Below, piece after piece: positions 1-11,590 of a stretch of 64,000 nucleotides of DNA (within the stretch, counting starts at the first letter, position 1; each line of letters begins with the position of its first letter). Source of the stretch: Amphiura filiformis (taxonomy: Eukaryota; Echinodermata; Ophiuroidea; Amphilepidida; Amphiuridae); NCBI RefSeq assembly GCF_039555335.1, contig NW_027305501.1, positions 310,001 through 374,000 of the forward strand, in the 5' to 3' direction. The translations under genes and the position numbers were made by a program. The notes beneath the pieces were generated by a model. The model saw only the letters and a program-made list of their open reading frames with translations, had not been told where the DNA came from and did not search any database.

Positions 1-10
1 TTTTGTTTAA

Positions 11-363
11 GGGGGTACTACACCCCTGCCCAATTTTGTACCTATTTTTGCATTTTTCTCAAAAATCATAGCGTATTGGGGACAAGTAAGATAGTTATAT
101 TATAGGGGCAAGGACTAAAACTACTGCACTGGAAATTTTATTTCAGCACAGACAACATTTGTGGAGTTACAGTCAAAAATGAGGGGAAACCAATATTTAA
201 TCAATAAATCAATAACTACTTACTTTTGAGTTGCTGAATTTTCAGTACAGAAGTTGTAGTCCTTGCCCTTATAATATACATATCTTACTTGTCACCAATA
301 TGCTATAATTTTTGAGAAAAATGCAAAATTAGGCACAAAATTGGCCAGGGGTGTAGTACCCCC
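11..363. mobile_element. MITE with TTAA target duplication (piggyBac-type)
   Basis: The ends are inverted: GGGGGTACTACACCCCTG on the left, its complement on the right, with similarity continuing about 130 bases inward. TTAA sits directly outside both ends (7-10 and 364-367), which is the target duplication made by piggyBac-type transposases. No ORF is inside, so it is non-autonomous. Assignment to piggyBac rests on TTAA and is inference. Confidence 0.7.
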
Positions 364-367
364 TTAA

Positions 368-2119
368 AACAAGGTAACATTAGCATAGTAAGCAAAGAAA
401 GATTAGGAAATGTAAAGCATATTTATTGCATTGAGAGAGGTATCAAATCGTACTGCATGGGATGAAAGAGGGTTGGTTTCAAATAAAAAGGAATAAAGAT
501 CAGGTTACCATTTCGGTTACGATTGTTAGGAAATCATGTGGGGGGGGGGGGGGGGGGAGCAGAATTATTTTATTTAGAATACATGTATATAGCTTTGCAT
601 ATTTAATTCTAAAGGATTGTTATCCAAGTGGACATAATTATGATATAACTGTAGGTTGTAATACCTGACAATATTGCATGCCTGGTTATTAATTTAACGG
701 AAAGTCGCCGCGATATCAGAGCATTTGAACTTGTTTAACATGTTTAACGACACAAAAGTCATTGTGTATTGGGTGTTTATTAACCCAATAGATTTGTATT
801 TCAAACAAAGATGACAAGCCTATACGCACGGGACTTTAAGGATTTTTTTAAAGTTAAATGTTTTAAATAACACTTAGGTAAATGTTTTAAATAACACTAA
901 GGCCTACAACAAATGCAAATACCGCGCTAGATTTTCCAGGGATAAGAGACCATCCCTCTTTTTAAAAAAAATAAGAAACCATGTTTATTGATAGAATTCC
1001 TGGTTTCTTGATCGACAAAGTAGCGTTCGAAATAGCGCTATCTATCGAAAAGTGTTTTTAGAAGACCTGAAAGGTATTTTTCTTAATTTCGTATTTCAAG
1101 CATTAATTCCCGCTGTATATTACGTGCATTACCTATGCTGTATTTTACTTGCATTCAATGCATATTAGTAAACAGTAATACAATCAAAATCCAAACCAAG
1201 TTAGTTGTCTTATTTATTCTAAGCACATACTTTTGAAACTTAAAGCATTTTGCAAAGTCAATCCAATATAGGGACGCCGCTGTAGCGGGCGCCCTTCAAA
1301 AAGGATATCGCGGGTTGTTTTATGTGATATCCTTTTAAGACCGTCCTCGGGTTCTGGCCAGATTTGTACCGGCCAATTGGAGTTGTTTCTAACTTGTTCC
1401 AACATTAGACAGTTTATGAACAAAACAAAAAATATTGCCAATGAAAAAATGACGAAGTGGTCACAACAAATAGAAATACCAAAATTGGTGTGTGGAAACA
1501 ACAAACGTTTTGTGTTGATTTTGTATTACTAATTTTTAGGATCTTTCTTTCTGAGCTAAAATTTTTTTGCATTTGTGCCCTCATTGTGGGTTTTTAAGAC
1601 AAAATAAAATAAAGGAAACAAACATAATACAAACTTTATCTGCTTGCATTCTCCTTTTTACAGTGTCGTTTCTAATAGCTCATTTGATTTTGTATTACTA
1701 ATGTAAAATAATTTTAGAATCTTTCTTTCTGAGCTAATTTTTTTTGCAAATTCACTGGTCCTCCTACCAAGCACATCGACCTTGGTAGAGTATAAGGTAC
1801 AGTGTAATACTCAATAGTCATGTATCAGTGAATAAAGCTAGTAGCTTCATGATCAGTCCCTCATTTCAAATATAGAGTTTTAGTTTTGGTTTTGGTCACG
1901 TGGTTTCCAATTATCCTGCCTGAGCTCTTGACTGACATGATTATCGATATCTTTGTTTCTATCCTTTGTGATCCGATCTTGAAAATCTGAAGAAACGAGT
2001 TTTTACTGTACAAAAGAATAACGATCCTAATTTTGTGAAATTACAAGAAAAGATGTTTTTGTTTTTTATTTCAGAATTTTTAAACTAATTGAAGTGATAC
2101 AATAGAGAAATATCCAAAC
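368..2119. other. AT-rich non-coding stretch
   Basis: It contains a homopolymer G run at about 540-557 and a short ORF at 1,214-1,504 described separately. The words at about 1,860-1,910 (a CTCATTTCAAATATAGAG core) recur inverted at 32,490-32,556 and direct at about 31,390, marking a dispersed repeat. I see nothing else. Confidence 0.5.
1214..1504 (-). CDS. unrecognised small ORF with one hydrophobic segment
   Basis: This 96-residue ORF has a hydrophobic stretch at about residues 19-35 (VIFSLAIFFVLFINCLM) followed by a hydrophilic segment with WPEPEDGLKR and RPLQRRPYIG. It could be the N-terminal exon of a type II membrane protein or a small secreted precursor; the KR and RR pairs would suit either chance or processing sites. 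I do not recognise a family. It lies downstream, on the same strand, of the signal-peptide exon at 2,514-2,551, but no acceptor joins them in an obvious way. It may be chance. Confidence 0.2.
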   Translation of the reverse strand: MLFPHTNFGISICCDHFVIFSLAIFFVLFINCLMLEQVRNNSNWPVQIWPEPEDGLKRISHKTTRDILFEGRPLQRRPYIGLTLQNALSFKSMCLE

Positions 2120-2790
2120 TCACACATAATAGCCATTTTTATTAAGCTAATTGGGTATATACATGTTTTTGTCTATTATCTCCGAAAATAATATTTAAGA
2201 AACATATCCGACCCTCTCTTCCACAGAGAACTTCGAGGAAATGCAACATGATTTATTCTTACTACATGTATCATTCAAGTGAAATTTCTGAACAGATATA
2301 GTTTTCTTGCCAATATCAAATCACAAAATATGAAAATAATGAGCGAAATGTTAAACCATTTTATTTCATTTCATCAATTATCATAATTGTGATACTTCCA
2401 GCTACTTTTTAAGTACCGTTTTCTTTCGTGCATGTGTGAAAAATGCAATGGTAGGCTTGTAGTAATACATTACACGCGACGTTTATTTTTTCAGTAAAAA
2501 AAATTCAACCTACCTTTGGACAATTATTGCCAAAATCAGCAGCCAAAGCATTTTGTTGTAATCCCAATAATTATTCCACTATATGGGGGAGGGGGGCTAC
2601 ACACAGGCCTTCAACATCATAGGCGAATTGTGAGTGTATGAGTAGCATCGCTATTTTTAAGGCTGTTCATCCAAGACATTTAAATATGATATTTAAATGT
2701 TATGGATGAACATTTATGTCATTCACCAGGAGCGCTTATTTTCACCTGAACTCACCATAGGTGCCGTCATCAGCTGTTGCACACGTTAGA
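2120..2790 (-). repeat. signal-exon segment, copy 1
   Basis: About 670 bp is shared with 5,938-6,610, and its upper part with 56,740-57,190. Shared words include CCGAAAATAATATTTAAG near 2,185 and CATCAGCTGTTGCACAC near 2,770. It covers the putative promoter, first exon and start of the first intron of a - strand gene. This copy also holds a hairpin (about 2,664-2,712) that the other two lack in this form. Confidence 0.7.
2514..2551 (-). CDS. putative signal-peptide first exon, copy 1
   Basis: On the - strand the exon reads MLWLLILAIIVQ plus two bases and runs into a GTAGGT splice donor (phase 2). The product would be an ER-targeted, secreted or membrane protein; the mature part is not identified. 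Support comes from paralogy: the same 38-nt exon, reading frame and donor recur at 6,319-6,356 and 56,854-56,891 with a few substitutions that keep a hydrophobic leader. No second exon can be assigned with confidence. The alternative is a transposed gene fragment that is no longer expressed. Confidence 0.45.
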
Positions 2791-3639
2791 CCCAGACGAA
2801 TAATTTGACATGTTGAATTTTTGCCCCCTATATGTGACCGTCCACGGCGAATGAGCCGTAAATTCCTCCCCCGGTCAATTTTGTTTTATTTCGTGTTTAA
2901 AAATAAATGTCATAAACTTAAAAATGGTATATCATTTGACTTCAAACGATATCCAGAAGCGGGGTTATGGTTTATTAAACTTTGCTCCTTCAACAAAATT
3001 ATAGCTTTTTACGTTTTTACATGTGTCTCTTTTTCCACATTGTTGCAAATAAATATCAAACAGTCATAATTGGCGGTCATTTCAAATCATCTCCAAGTCA
3101 ACGAGGTTTAAGAAAGTTCTCTCATTGTTAATTGTTGGTTATGCATACCTGTACAAAATACAATGCCTGGTAACCCACCACTTGAACAGGATTTAGCAAT
3201 ATAAGCAAACAAAGACCAGAGCTATTAAAAGTTCTATAGCCATCTAAGGTAGAAGCTTATTATCCACTTCAACAATAGGATTATTGATTAGTTTTTGACT
3301 ATCGAAATGAGACGGATGTCGGGCCAGCTTAAGTTACCGATGAATATGACCTTCGTACACATTTTACACCGTAACTCAGAATACAATTTAGGGAATTTAC
3401 GGCTCATTTGTGCTGCCGGGTCACATATGATCATGTAGGGGTTTGTGGGCCTTTTGCAGGTTCACGGGGTTCTAACAGACAAACTTTTTGAATTCAGCAT
3501 ATCCGAATTAACCAAAATAATTTGGTTACCAACTTTTACGCGAACTTGCCGCTTGATATGCTTAAATATGCACATATTTCCAAAATAATAACATAAATTG
3601 TTCATTTAATTTTGATATATTGTTTTAAAATATTGCATT

Positions 3640-3985
3640 TTGATTGCTGATGCTCTTTAAACAAATGTGTTGGTCTCGCTATGTAGTTTATCTAATTATT
3701 CTCTGTATCTTGCTTTTACCGTAATTATATTTTTCATATCATATTAGACCCACCTGTCATGCCTAGCTACATTTCATTTTAAGCTGTTTTAATGTTTGCA
3801 TGCTTTCCTAGTCTTTAAAGTAATGAGCTGGTCTCGCTATGTAATTTTAAACTTTTATTATTGTATTTCTAAATTGATGGGTTTTTTTCTCTTGACATGT
3901 AATGATATTTTTTTTATTTTATGTATTATTTGTGTAGTAAAGCGCTTTGTTCATGAAAAAGCGCTCAATAAATGATGCGTATTAC
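3640..3985 (+). repeat. retroelement-like 3' tail
   Basis: The run AAGCGCTTTGTTCATG followed by AAAAGCGCTCAATAAATG and a short ATTACTTCGTATT tail resembles the 3' ends of SINE/LINE families common in marine invertebrates. TGGTCTCGCTATGTA occurs twice (near 3,672 and 3,829), so two diverged pieces may be present. No coding part remains. The family is not determined. Confidence 0.35.
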
Positions 3986-4367
3986 TTCGTATTATATTTA
4001 TTGGAAAAAACGTTACTAAGTTCAAAATCATGTAGCTTTATAATAAGATTTTCCTCTTTGACCTTTCAATCCTTTGTAACATTGATATTTGTAATTTAGG
4101 GCGGTAATCTTAAAAATGACGACCATCTTAGATTTTGAATTGGCTAATGTGTTTTCCTAATAAACGATTCAAAGGGAGGTAACTGCACATTGTGGTGCTT
4201 GCATTTGATCCCTTGTGACATTAATATTTATCATTTAGTGGCGGCCATCTTGATAAATGGTGGCCATCTTAGTTGTTAATTTGGCTAACGGGTTTTTCCT
4301 AAACATTAACCCATAATGAGAGTATGCGCTAATTATGTTGCTTTATCACCTTGGGCTCGGTTGTCAC

Positions 4368-4760
4368 CAGAGGATGATTTAAGTACTACCCACTGAACAC
4401 TCCACTGGGTTAACTTTGCGGCTAGCGTAACTGTGTGAGTGAACATGACACCACTGCTCGCCCACTGCATAGACGTGCATGGTTAAATTTGAATTTGGAC
4501 AGATATATTTACAATATAAACACATTCAAAATGCTGGTCGATTTCACATTTTATGTTATCTACAGAAGGTGTGACTTATCCTTTATGCATACATCACTTT
4601 TGTTCTAAAATCGACCAAGTAATAATGTCACACACACACAATTCTAAAACAACATCTTTTGCACAGAATTAAATGGGATTTGAAAAGTAAAGTGGCAGTT
4701 GAAACTCTAGTGATAACACTTTTACAGTGCATGATGGGGCTTCCTTAAATCATCCTCTGG
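4368..4760. repeat. short inverted-repeat pair bounding 390 bp
   Basis: CCAGAGGATGATTTAAG at 4,368-4,384 is matched by its complement at about 4,744-4,760. The interior includes an ACACACAC run and no ORF of note. It may be a small TIR element; no target duplication is clear. Confidence 0.35.
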
Positions 4761-4782
4761 ATTGTTACTAATCTGCAGAGCT

Positions 4783-4861
4783 ATGCCGAAAAAAAGCAAG
4801 GAGATTAAGCGAAGCAACTGTCGGCGTCGCCGGAAATTATACAGACTATACCAGAGACGTT
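4783..4861 (+). CDS. candidate basic first exon (unrecognised)
   Basis: ATG opens 26 codons beginning MPKKSKEIKRSN and very rich in Arg and Lys, ending at a GTAAGT donor (phase 1). An upstream CTGCAG could act as an acceptor just before the ATG. The composition suggests a nuclear, ribosomal or mitochondrial N-terminus, but no family is recognised and no partner exon was found. It could be chance. Confidence 0.2.
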
Positions 4862-5254
4862 GTAAGTCAAGTTTTGGTGTAAGGTTGAATAAAGAAAAGT
4901 ATTGTTTACTGAAAAGAAAACTACTAAATATCATTTTTATATTTCTTACATACTGGATTTGCGACTCGATCTTACTTCGCGGAAGAACTTCATTTCCAGG
5001 TCATTTGACCGGTTGAAACATAAATGGCATAGATATATTTTAAGCACGAATTATTAATTCTCACTGCACGGATTTTTTAATCTCACTGCACGATCGTGCC
5101 AGGAGGCACGTTAAAATAGCCCCTGCATGATATTCTAATCTATTTGGCCAAAAATGTTTGCAAAAAATATTTTACAATAACATTTCAAAAACATTTTAAA
5201 AACATTATTGTAGTGTATTTTCCAAAACAACAAAAGTCATTATATGAATAGTAA

Positions 5255-5306
5255 TCTCCTTCGCAGCCAGTTTGGTTACGCGTAACCAAACTGGCTGCGA
5301 AGGAGA
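5255..5306. repeat. perfect 52-bp palindrome
   Basis: Two 26-bp arms meet with no spacer at 5,280/5,281 (centre TTACGCGTAA, ends TCTCCTTCGCAG and its complement). Perfect spacerless palindromes of this size are unstable, so it is probably the remnant of a foldback element or a recent join. Confidence 0.9.
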
Positions 5307-6318
5307 CTATATATGTTTCCAAACACGGAGAACTCTTTTGATGTTCATTGATCTATGTAAATCGTGACCTTCAACGCGCAAAATTAGGAAGGCCACAAAC
5401 GATTAGTTCCCGATAGAGATGCACACAGTTCTGTGGACCATGGAAATTGGTTATTTGCATAATAAATACAATCTTTTTCTAGCACGTTTGTGTATAATGG
5501 TATGTCGTGCTCAAATTCTGATCATACGGTGAAATTGATCTAAAATATTTTTTTATATTTTAGTCCAAGTATTTCTCATCAAGTTGATATACATATGAAT
5601 TTTAATATCACATTTTACTAATATATAATAAAGAAGCGGCCTGCTTTTATCCATATAGGCCTACTTGATTCAGAGTTTATTTTTCTGATAAAAAACAACA
5701 GTATACGTTCTGTGCATTGACATTGTTGGCAGTCCATTCTCTCAAAGCTGGCCATGTTCATCATGACATCACTGTAGTTTCTAGGTCAAATCTGTCTCGT
5801 TCGAAGGAACTCACCGCTTACAGTTTGTTTTTGTGGAAAATCAATTTTAACGACTTATTTTCTCAAATAGAGAGTAATTTTCATTATCCTCATAATATTA
5901 GATTTCCAATGATATGATGTTGTCCGAGTTATATGCCTTTAAGCTAATTAGGCATATACATGTTTTGGCTATTATCTCCGAAAATAATATTTAAGAAAAA
6001 TATCCGACCATCTCTTCCACAAAGAACTGCGAGGAAATGCAACGTTTTTTTCTCTTACTATCATTTAAGTGAGATTTCTGAACAGGATACAATTCTTGCC
6101 AATATCAAATTATAAAATATAAAATTAATGAGGAAAATATGAAACCATTTCACTTTATTTAATTAGATCATAATTGTGATATTTCTGGCTACTTTTAAGT
6201 GTAACTAAAAATATATATTTTTCTTTCATGCATGTGTGAAAAATGCCAGGTAGGGCTGTCTGTTAATACATTCCACGCGATTTTAATCAGGTTTAGTAAC
6301 AAATAAATTTCAACCTAC

Positions 6319-6356
6319 CTTTGCGCAATTAACGCCAAAATCAGCAGCCAAAGCAT
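6319..6356 (-). CDS. putative signal-peptide first exon, copy 2
   Basis: On the - strand it reads MLWLLILALIAQ and then a GTAGG donor, the same length and phase as the copies at 2.5 and 56.9 kb. A TATATA sequence at 6,381-6,386 lies only about 25 bases before the ATG, so it is either a near-leaderless promoter or not functional. One possible acceptor downstream (plus-strand image near 5,690) opens only a short frame. Function is unknown beyond the leader. Confidence 0.45.
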
Positions 6357-6617
6357 CTTGTTGTAATCACAATATTCCACTATATAAACACGGACCTTCG
6401 TCCTCATGGGCGAATTATGTATGTAAGAGTTGTATATATGATTATCGCTATTTTAAAGACTGTAGAAATTAAGCTTTTAAAAAAATGATATCTAAATGTC
6501 ACGGATGAAGATTCATAAGTTGTAGGTAATTGTAAATTATGTCACTCACCGGGAACTCTTTCTCCTCAACTCATGCGGCGTCCGTAGGTGGCGTCATCAG
6601 CTGTTGCACACACTCTC

Positions 6618-7187
6618 AAGGATTCTCGAGTACTAATATACTATAGGATAAGCCACTCGTTTGCGCAAATGAAGTCAGTCATTCAGCCTATGCGCGATAA
6701 TGCATGTGATGGCATAGTACCCCTGTACGTGTAGGAGTGTATCACCTGCGGAAGAGGTGATGCATGTTCACGTCATCGTTTCAAAAAAAATGAAATGGCG
6801 AAAAAACGGCGAACATTTGGTCGAATCTTTCCATTACTATCATATCGTGAAAAACCAAATAGCTGAGGAGTTAGCTCAATATGCTAGGAAATATTCTCTT
6901 CGATGACCCCATGACGAGACTGGCTAAATAAGCTGTATTTTTGCTGGAAAGGGTCCGAATAATTGGCAGTCGATGTGCGCCATCTTGGAAAAATTTAGGG
7001 TACCAAACTACCCAAAAACTGTCAATCAACATAATCTAGGGTACCAAACTACCCAAAACTGTCAATCAACATACCGATGGTACCAAACTCCCTAGTAATG
7101 GTACCAAACTCCCTAGTAACCGTCACTCAAACTGCTGATGTGTGACTTCAATTTTTATACAGGGATTGAACGAGTGTCACGGCCCTG
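6618..7187. mobile_element. inserted element with 8-bp target duplication
   Basis: ACACTCTC flanks both sides (6,610-6,617 and 7,188-7,195), and the paralogous segment at 57.1 kb shows the near-empty site. The right end, read inward, begins CAGGGCCGTGACAC, like a hAT end; the left end (AAGGATTCTC) matches it poorly. A run of GGTACCAAACTACCC and GGTACCAAACTCCCT repeats lies at 7,000-7,110. No ORF. The hAT label is inference from the 8-bp duplication. Confidence 0.65.
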
Positions 7188-7341
7188 ACACTCTCACAAA
7201 TAAAGGTTCCACAAATAGTTCAAGTGATGATGAAGAACGTTTTAAAAACATTTACTCAAAGCTAGAGAGCTTTCGGAATCTAACACTATTCCTTGTTCAC
7301 TCGTGATCAAGTGATCTTAAAGACATTTTTGTCCTCTAGAA

Positions 7342-7374
<33 letters not shown>

Positions 7375-7906
7375 CGTTGTTTAATGATTAATCCTGTGCA
7401 GAATCGTTTGTGCTAACCTTTTGCCATTTCCGTTCAATTCTTATGGAAACAAACAAAACCAAACCAAACAAAACCAAACCAATCTTAACTCTCTTCACGC
7501 GGGTGTCGACTGCAGACGACAAGTTTCAAAAATTTTTAAAAATTCAAAAATTTCAGTAATGTAAATTGTCATGACCATATTTGGGATAAGCATGAAAAAT
7601 GCATTAAAATGAGTACAAACAAGTATTGGTCCAGTAGTTTTTAAGATAGCCCTTGATATTTTGAGAAAAATTTCAAAACTTCAACTTTTTCCGTTGAAGC
7701 GCATGGCTAGCACGCAGAGCATTCGTTTTCTCCATTAGCAATGATAGTCTAATTATATTGTAGAAACGTTTGTTATAAATCCACGTGTTAGTGAACAATT
7801 ACTTCTAAATGACTTGGTAAATTTCTTACCGTGAAAACAAACAAACAAAAACGTTAAGGGTGATTAAAGTGCATGGAACCCCTTTCACCTCAAAATGATT
7901 TTGATT

Positions 7907-8217
7907 AGGGGCGCACCATTAGATTTCCAGGGGGGGCATGGGAGTTTTTTGAAAAAAAAAACTTTGCCCACTAGTGAGAAAAAAAAAAAAACTTTGCCCA
8001 CTAGTGAGACGAAAAAAAAAAATTTTGCCTCACTGATGAGTAAAAAAAAATTTCCCCACCCAACTTTGTATAAAATGTACATTAAAATTGAAAAAAAATT
8101 GGAGCTCTTGGAAGCGAAAAAAAAAAAAAAATTCCGCCGCCTTCGGCGGCGAAAAAAATAAATTCTACCTGACCCAAACTCCCATGCCCCCCCCTGAGAA
8201 TCTAATGGTGCGTCCCT
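7907..8217. mobile_element. foldback element with low-complexity core
   Basis: The left end AGGGGCGCACCATTAGATT is matched by its complement at the right end, and both arms continue into a G/C run and CATGGGAG. The interior is poly-A blocks separated by TTTGCC-type words (7,950-8,160) and a short GCCGCCTTCGGCGGC hairpin at about 8,137-8,151. ORFs across it on both strands are Lys- or Phe-rich artefacts. Confidence 0.75.
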
Positions 8218-8461
8218 TATGATCATCATTACAAATCAAACTTTCGTTACAATATTGTATGATATAAGCACCTCTTTTTGAACATTATACAAATAATTTT
8301 AAAAAGAATCTTAAAAGATTCATTTAGTGTAAACCGATAATAATTATTGTATCATGACAACCATACCCATTCATTTTGCTCGATTAATACAAAATTATTG
8401 GTGCGGCGAAAATTTCCCAGATCATGATGGCACTTGAACTATCTAACTAATTTACTTTCCG

Positions 8462-8500
8462 CTGTGAGAGTAAATACCTATATAGTATTTACTTTCACAG
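8462..8500. repeat. 39-bp hairpin
   Basis: CTGTGAGAGTAAATAC pairs with GTATTTACTTTCACAG around a 7-base loop. No coding context. Nearby at about 8,616, ACAGGGTGTCCCTGAAAG resembles a dispersed transposon end. Confidence 0.6.
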
Positions 8501-8916
8501 TAGATATCGCCACGACAAATCTCACCATGAATGATGATTTAAAACTTGAACTTGCTATCCAGATCATGTCCAGACTATGGGGGTGGTGTCTCGAAACGGA
8601 TGGCCTTAAATAATACAGGGTGTCCCTGAAAGAACTGTATTTGAGTATTTTGTGGTTGAAGAACAAATCCGCTTTAACATACTTTTTGAATTTTGACAAT
8701 TGACCACGCCGTTCTTGAAATATAAAAATTGTACGAAACTCCCTCATTTTCGAACTTTTCCACGGATTCAAATATCAATCGATGATCACGCTGATCTGTA
8801 GTCGGAGTGCTAATTTCATCTTAATTTAATAGTTTGTCTCAAAGCCCCAGCGCGCATTAGTAAAATCGCCCGCTTTTTGTTCGTTATTCAGACTCTTTCT
8901 GACCGTAGGAAAATCA

Positions 8917-10330
8917 TCATCATCATCATCATCATCAGTCGGCTGCGGAGCAGGCGACTACAAGCTTTCTCCAACTAATGCGATCTTGGGCAAGCGAAAC
9001 AATTTTGTTTCCCTTCAGTATCTCCCAGGAGGTGCTGGACATACTGTAAGTACAGTGTGCGCGGCCGTCCCGGTTTCCTCTTCCCATGTGGTGGTATATA
9101 AAGTGCATATTCTTTCACAGGCTGGCCATCTTCAAGACGCAGTGTATGGCCGAGAAATTTGAGTTGATGAATCTTGACTCTGGCAACCAGTGGAGTGGTG
9201 TTGGTCAGGTTGTAGATGGTTTCATTTGGAAGCCGATCCACACGCTTGATGTTTAACATGACTCTGTAGCAAGATGTTGCAAATGCATTTATCTTGTTTT
9301 CCATGTCCTTGTAATTACCCATGACTCGCACCCGTACAGAAAGACAGTAACACACGTTGTCTGAAACAGCTTGATTTTTGTTTCGATTTGCAGGGACGGG
9401 CTTCTCCAAAGGCGTTCCAGTTTCCAGAAAGCAGCCCAGGCTAGTGCTTTTCTTCTTTTTAGGTCTCCAACACTAGAGCCCATCTTGGAACCCAAATACT
9501 TGAAGTCTGTGACATGGTTGATGGTACTACCATAGACTTCAAGTACTGGTTGGGCGTTACAGTTTGCAGTCATATATTCTGTCTTAGGTGCGCTGATGAC
9601 AAGGCCTAGATCTGCTGCTGCAGTTGCAGTCCTAGTAAGCTGCGACTGGGCCCGGTCTATGGAAGATTCCAGCAGGGCAATATCATCAGCAAAATCCAGG
9701 TCATTTAGCATCTTGGCAGGATACCTGCTTGACCGACGTGGGTAGGTAACAATTCCAGAGTCAATTCCAGAAGTTGATTTCATCAGAAGGTAGTCTACCA
9801 GGATAATGAACAGGAATTGTGCCAACACATCACCCTGAAGCACTCCAGTTGTTACTTGGAAAGGCTCTGAGATACTGCCATCTACCATAACGGCACTATT
9901 GGAGTCTTTGTAGAGCACCTGGATGGCATTGACCACAACCTTTAGTATTCCATAATGCCGCAGCACTGAAAACATGACGGACCTGTTGATGGAGTCGAAG
10001 GCTTTTTTGAAGTCCACAAAAGTGACTGTTAAGGGAAGTTGGTACTCCTTGAAGCCTTCCATGATCCGCCTCAAAATGTGTATTTGCTGAGCACAGCTGC
10101 GACCCGATCTAAAGCCAGCCTGGTTGCTTCTCAGTAAAAGATCAATGTGGGGTCGGATCCTGTTCAGAAGGATCTTGTTGTACACTTTTGCGGCAATGGA
10201 CATAAGCGAAATACCACGGTAGTTTGTCATGAGAGAGAGAAAAATTACAGTGTGAAATTTGCTCAGTCTCTGCCAAAATGTGATCGTACGAGCAATCTCA
10301 TTCCCCCTACAAGGCGTTCTATGCATGGCA
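8917..10330 (-). pseudogene. 5'-truncated non-LTR retrotransposon (reverse transcriptase)
   Basis: A 345-residue frame (10,326-9,289) holds an RT core: NYRGISLMSIAAKVYNK, the finger motif QAGFRSGRSCAQQI, the catalytic strand FVDFKKAFDSI, GVLQGDVLAQFLF, and FADDIALL as the A/C-box carboxylate motif. A second frame (9,409-8,975) continues with the thumb and C-terminal segment (LGHTLRLEDGQP, GKRKPGRPR), so one frameshift near 9,290-9,400 breaks the gene. The element ends at 8,917-8,936 in a GATGAT-type microsatellite tail, as in several LINE clades. Endonuclease and 5' parts are absent. The clade is unresolved. Confidence 0.85.
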
Positions 10331-10501
10331 GAGAATTGCGCAATTCAAATTCCATCACTCGTTTACCTTGTAGAACTGAGCGGTTCAGAAAGAGTCCAAT
10401 TCCACACTTCATCAACTTACTTACAGCAATAATGTGTGATTTGCATAAAGAATAGATTCCTATTTAAATGTGTGTTTTCACTGATCACATTATCCTCTGA
10501 A

Positions 10502-10525
10502 TAAAACCGGGTCGACCCGGTTTTA
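10502..10525. repeat. 24-bp perfect palindrome
   Basis: TAAAACCGGG/TCGACCCGG-type symmetry is centred between 10,513 and 10,514, with no spacer. It is isolated in AT-rich DNA. It could be a protein-binding dyad or a foldback remnant. Confidence 0.75.
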
Positions 10526-11590
10526 ATATAAACTAGATTATTGTTAACAATATTGCTAGTATGTCAACAAATGAAAGTTCTTGATTTTGTTGAAATTCTT
10601 CAATACTAAATAATTTTGAATGTCATCCAATTGTAGATCTCTATAGTCACATTTTCGATGTATTAACAACTAGCTATGTAGCAAAGACGTTAACTTCATG
10701 TACAAAACATTAACGATCTTATTTTGTAAACATTGTATACCCATAGCTACTTTAATCAACAATAAATGTTCTGTAATTGTTCATTATCCTTCATTTCTAT
10801 TAGACTTTCAGTGTATTAGCAAGTAGATGTATATATGTATAACAGATGTTATTCATTTGTAAACACTTTTTTTCATTTTTCATAAACATAGGATACCCAA
10901 AGCTATGCTAACAATGAACGTTCATTGACTGTTAGGCTAAGTAAACGTTACAGGATAATATGTATTCAAATTCTGCCTCAAGGTTCCTGCTTAAATTGTG
11001 TTCAAGAATCAACTAAGATTTATTTGGCCCACCTTTTGCCCGTAAATAGGCTGTCAGGCATTATCCAGTGTATTTTTATTACACGTGCCCGGTCTTATCA
11101 CTTGGTACACAATAGCTCACCAATCTGAAAGAAAGCCTGTTTTAATCACAATGGTCAGAATTAAATAGTAAAATGATTAGACAAAGCTACACTGTCCATA
11201 CACTGAGTACAGTCTCATTGCAAGATCATGGGCTAAGTACCAGGTGCGGATCCAGAGGGAGGGGGCGGAGGGGCGCGCCCCGTAAAAATAGCAAAACTAG
11301 GAAAAATGGGGCGCGCCCCCCCGTAAAAACAGGAAAAGGGAAAGGAGAGAAAGAGAAAAGGGAAGAGAAAAGCGAGAAAAAGAGAAGAGAAGGGTTAAAT
11401 TACGCATAATTGAGTAGACCCGTGCCTAAAAACTGCACAGTGGGGTCGATCGAAGGCTTAATAAGCATAGGATAGGCCTAGGCCTACGCCTGTGATTATT
11501 TTAGGCACTTTGTAAGACTTGAGACACACAATTAGGCCTACTAAAGCATGCATGAATTGATGTCAGCATTGACTCCGGGTTAATACTGAC
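10526..11590. other. non-coding stretch
   Basis: Two diverged copies of a block of about 170 bp (words TTTGTAAACA and AGCTA near 10,670-10,760 and 10,855-10,905) are the only structure in the AT-rich part. From about 11,245 to 11,395 the sequence is G-rich, then GA-rich low complexity with GGGGCGCGCCCC twice. No gene seen. Confidence 0.4.

Larger units (their letters stand above)
2791..5250. other. non-coding stretch with repeat fragments
   Basis: No convincing gene. It contains a retroelement-like 3' tail (3,640-3,985), an inverted pair at 4,368 and 4,760 and one weak candidate exon at 4,783-4,861, each listed separately. A short ORF at 2,821-3,069 has no recognisable domain. Confidence 0.4.
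5938..7450 (-). repeat. signal-exon segment, copy 2, split by an insertion
   Basis: Homology with copy 1 runs from 5,938 to about 6,610. Homology with copy 3 then resumes at about 7,188 (AAATAAAGGTTCC) and continues past a homopolymer A run (7,343-7,374) to a block around AGAATCG near 7,400. The break is filled by the inserted element at 6,618-7,187. Confidence 0.7.

Noticed and set aside
7885-8229. Lys-rich and Phe-rich ORFs
   Set aside because: Translation of poly-A blocks inside a foldback element.
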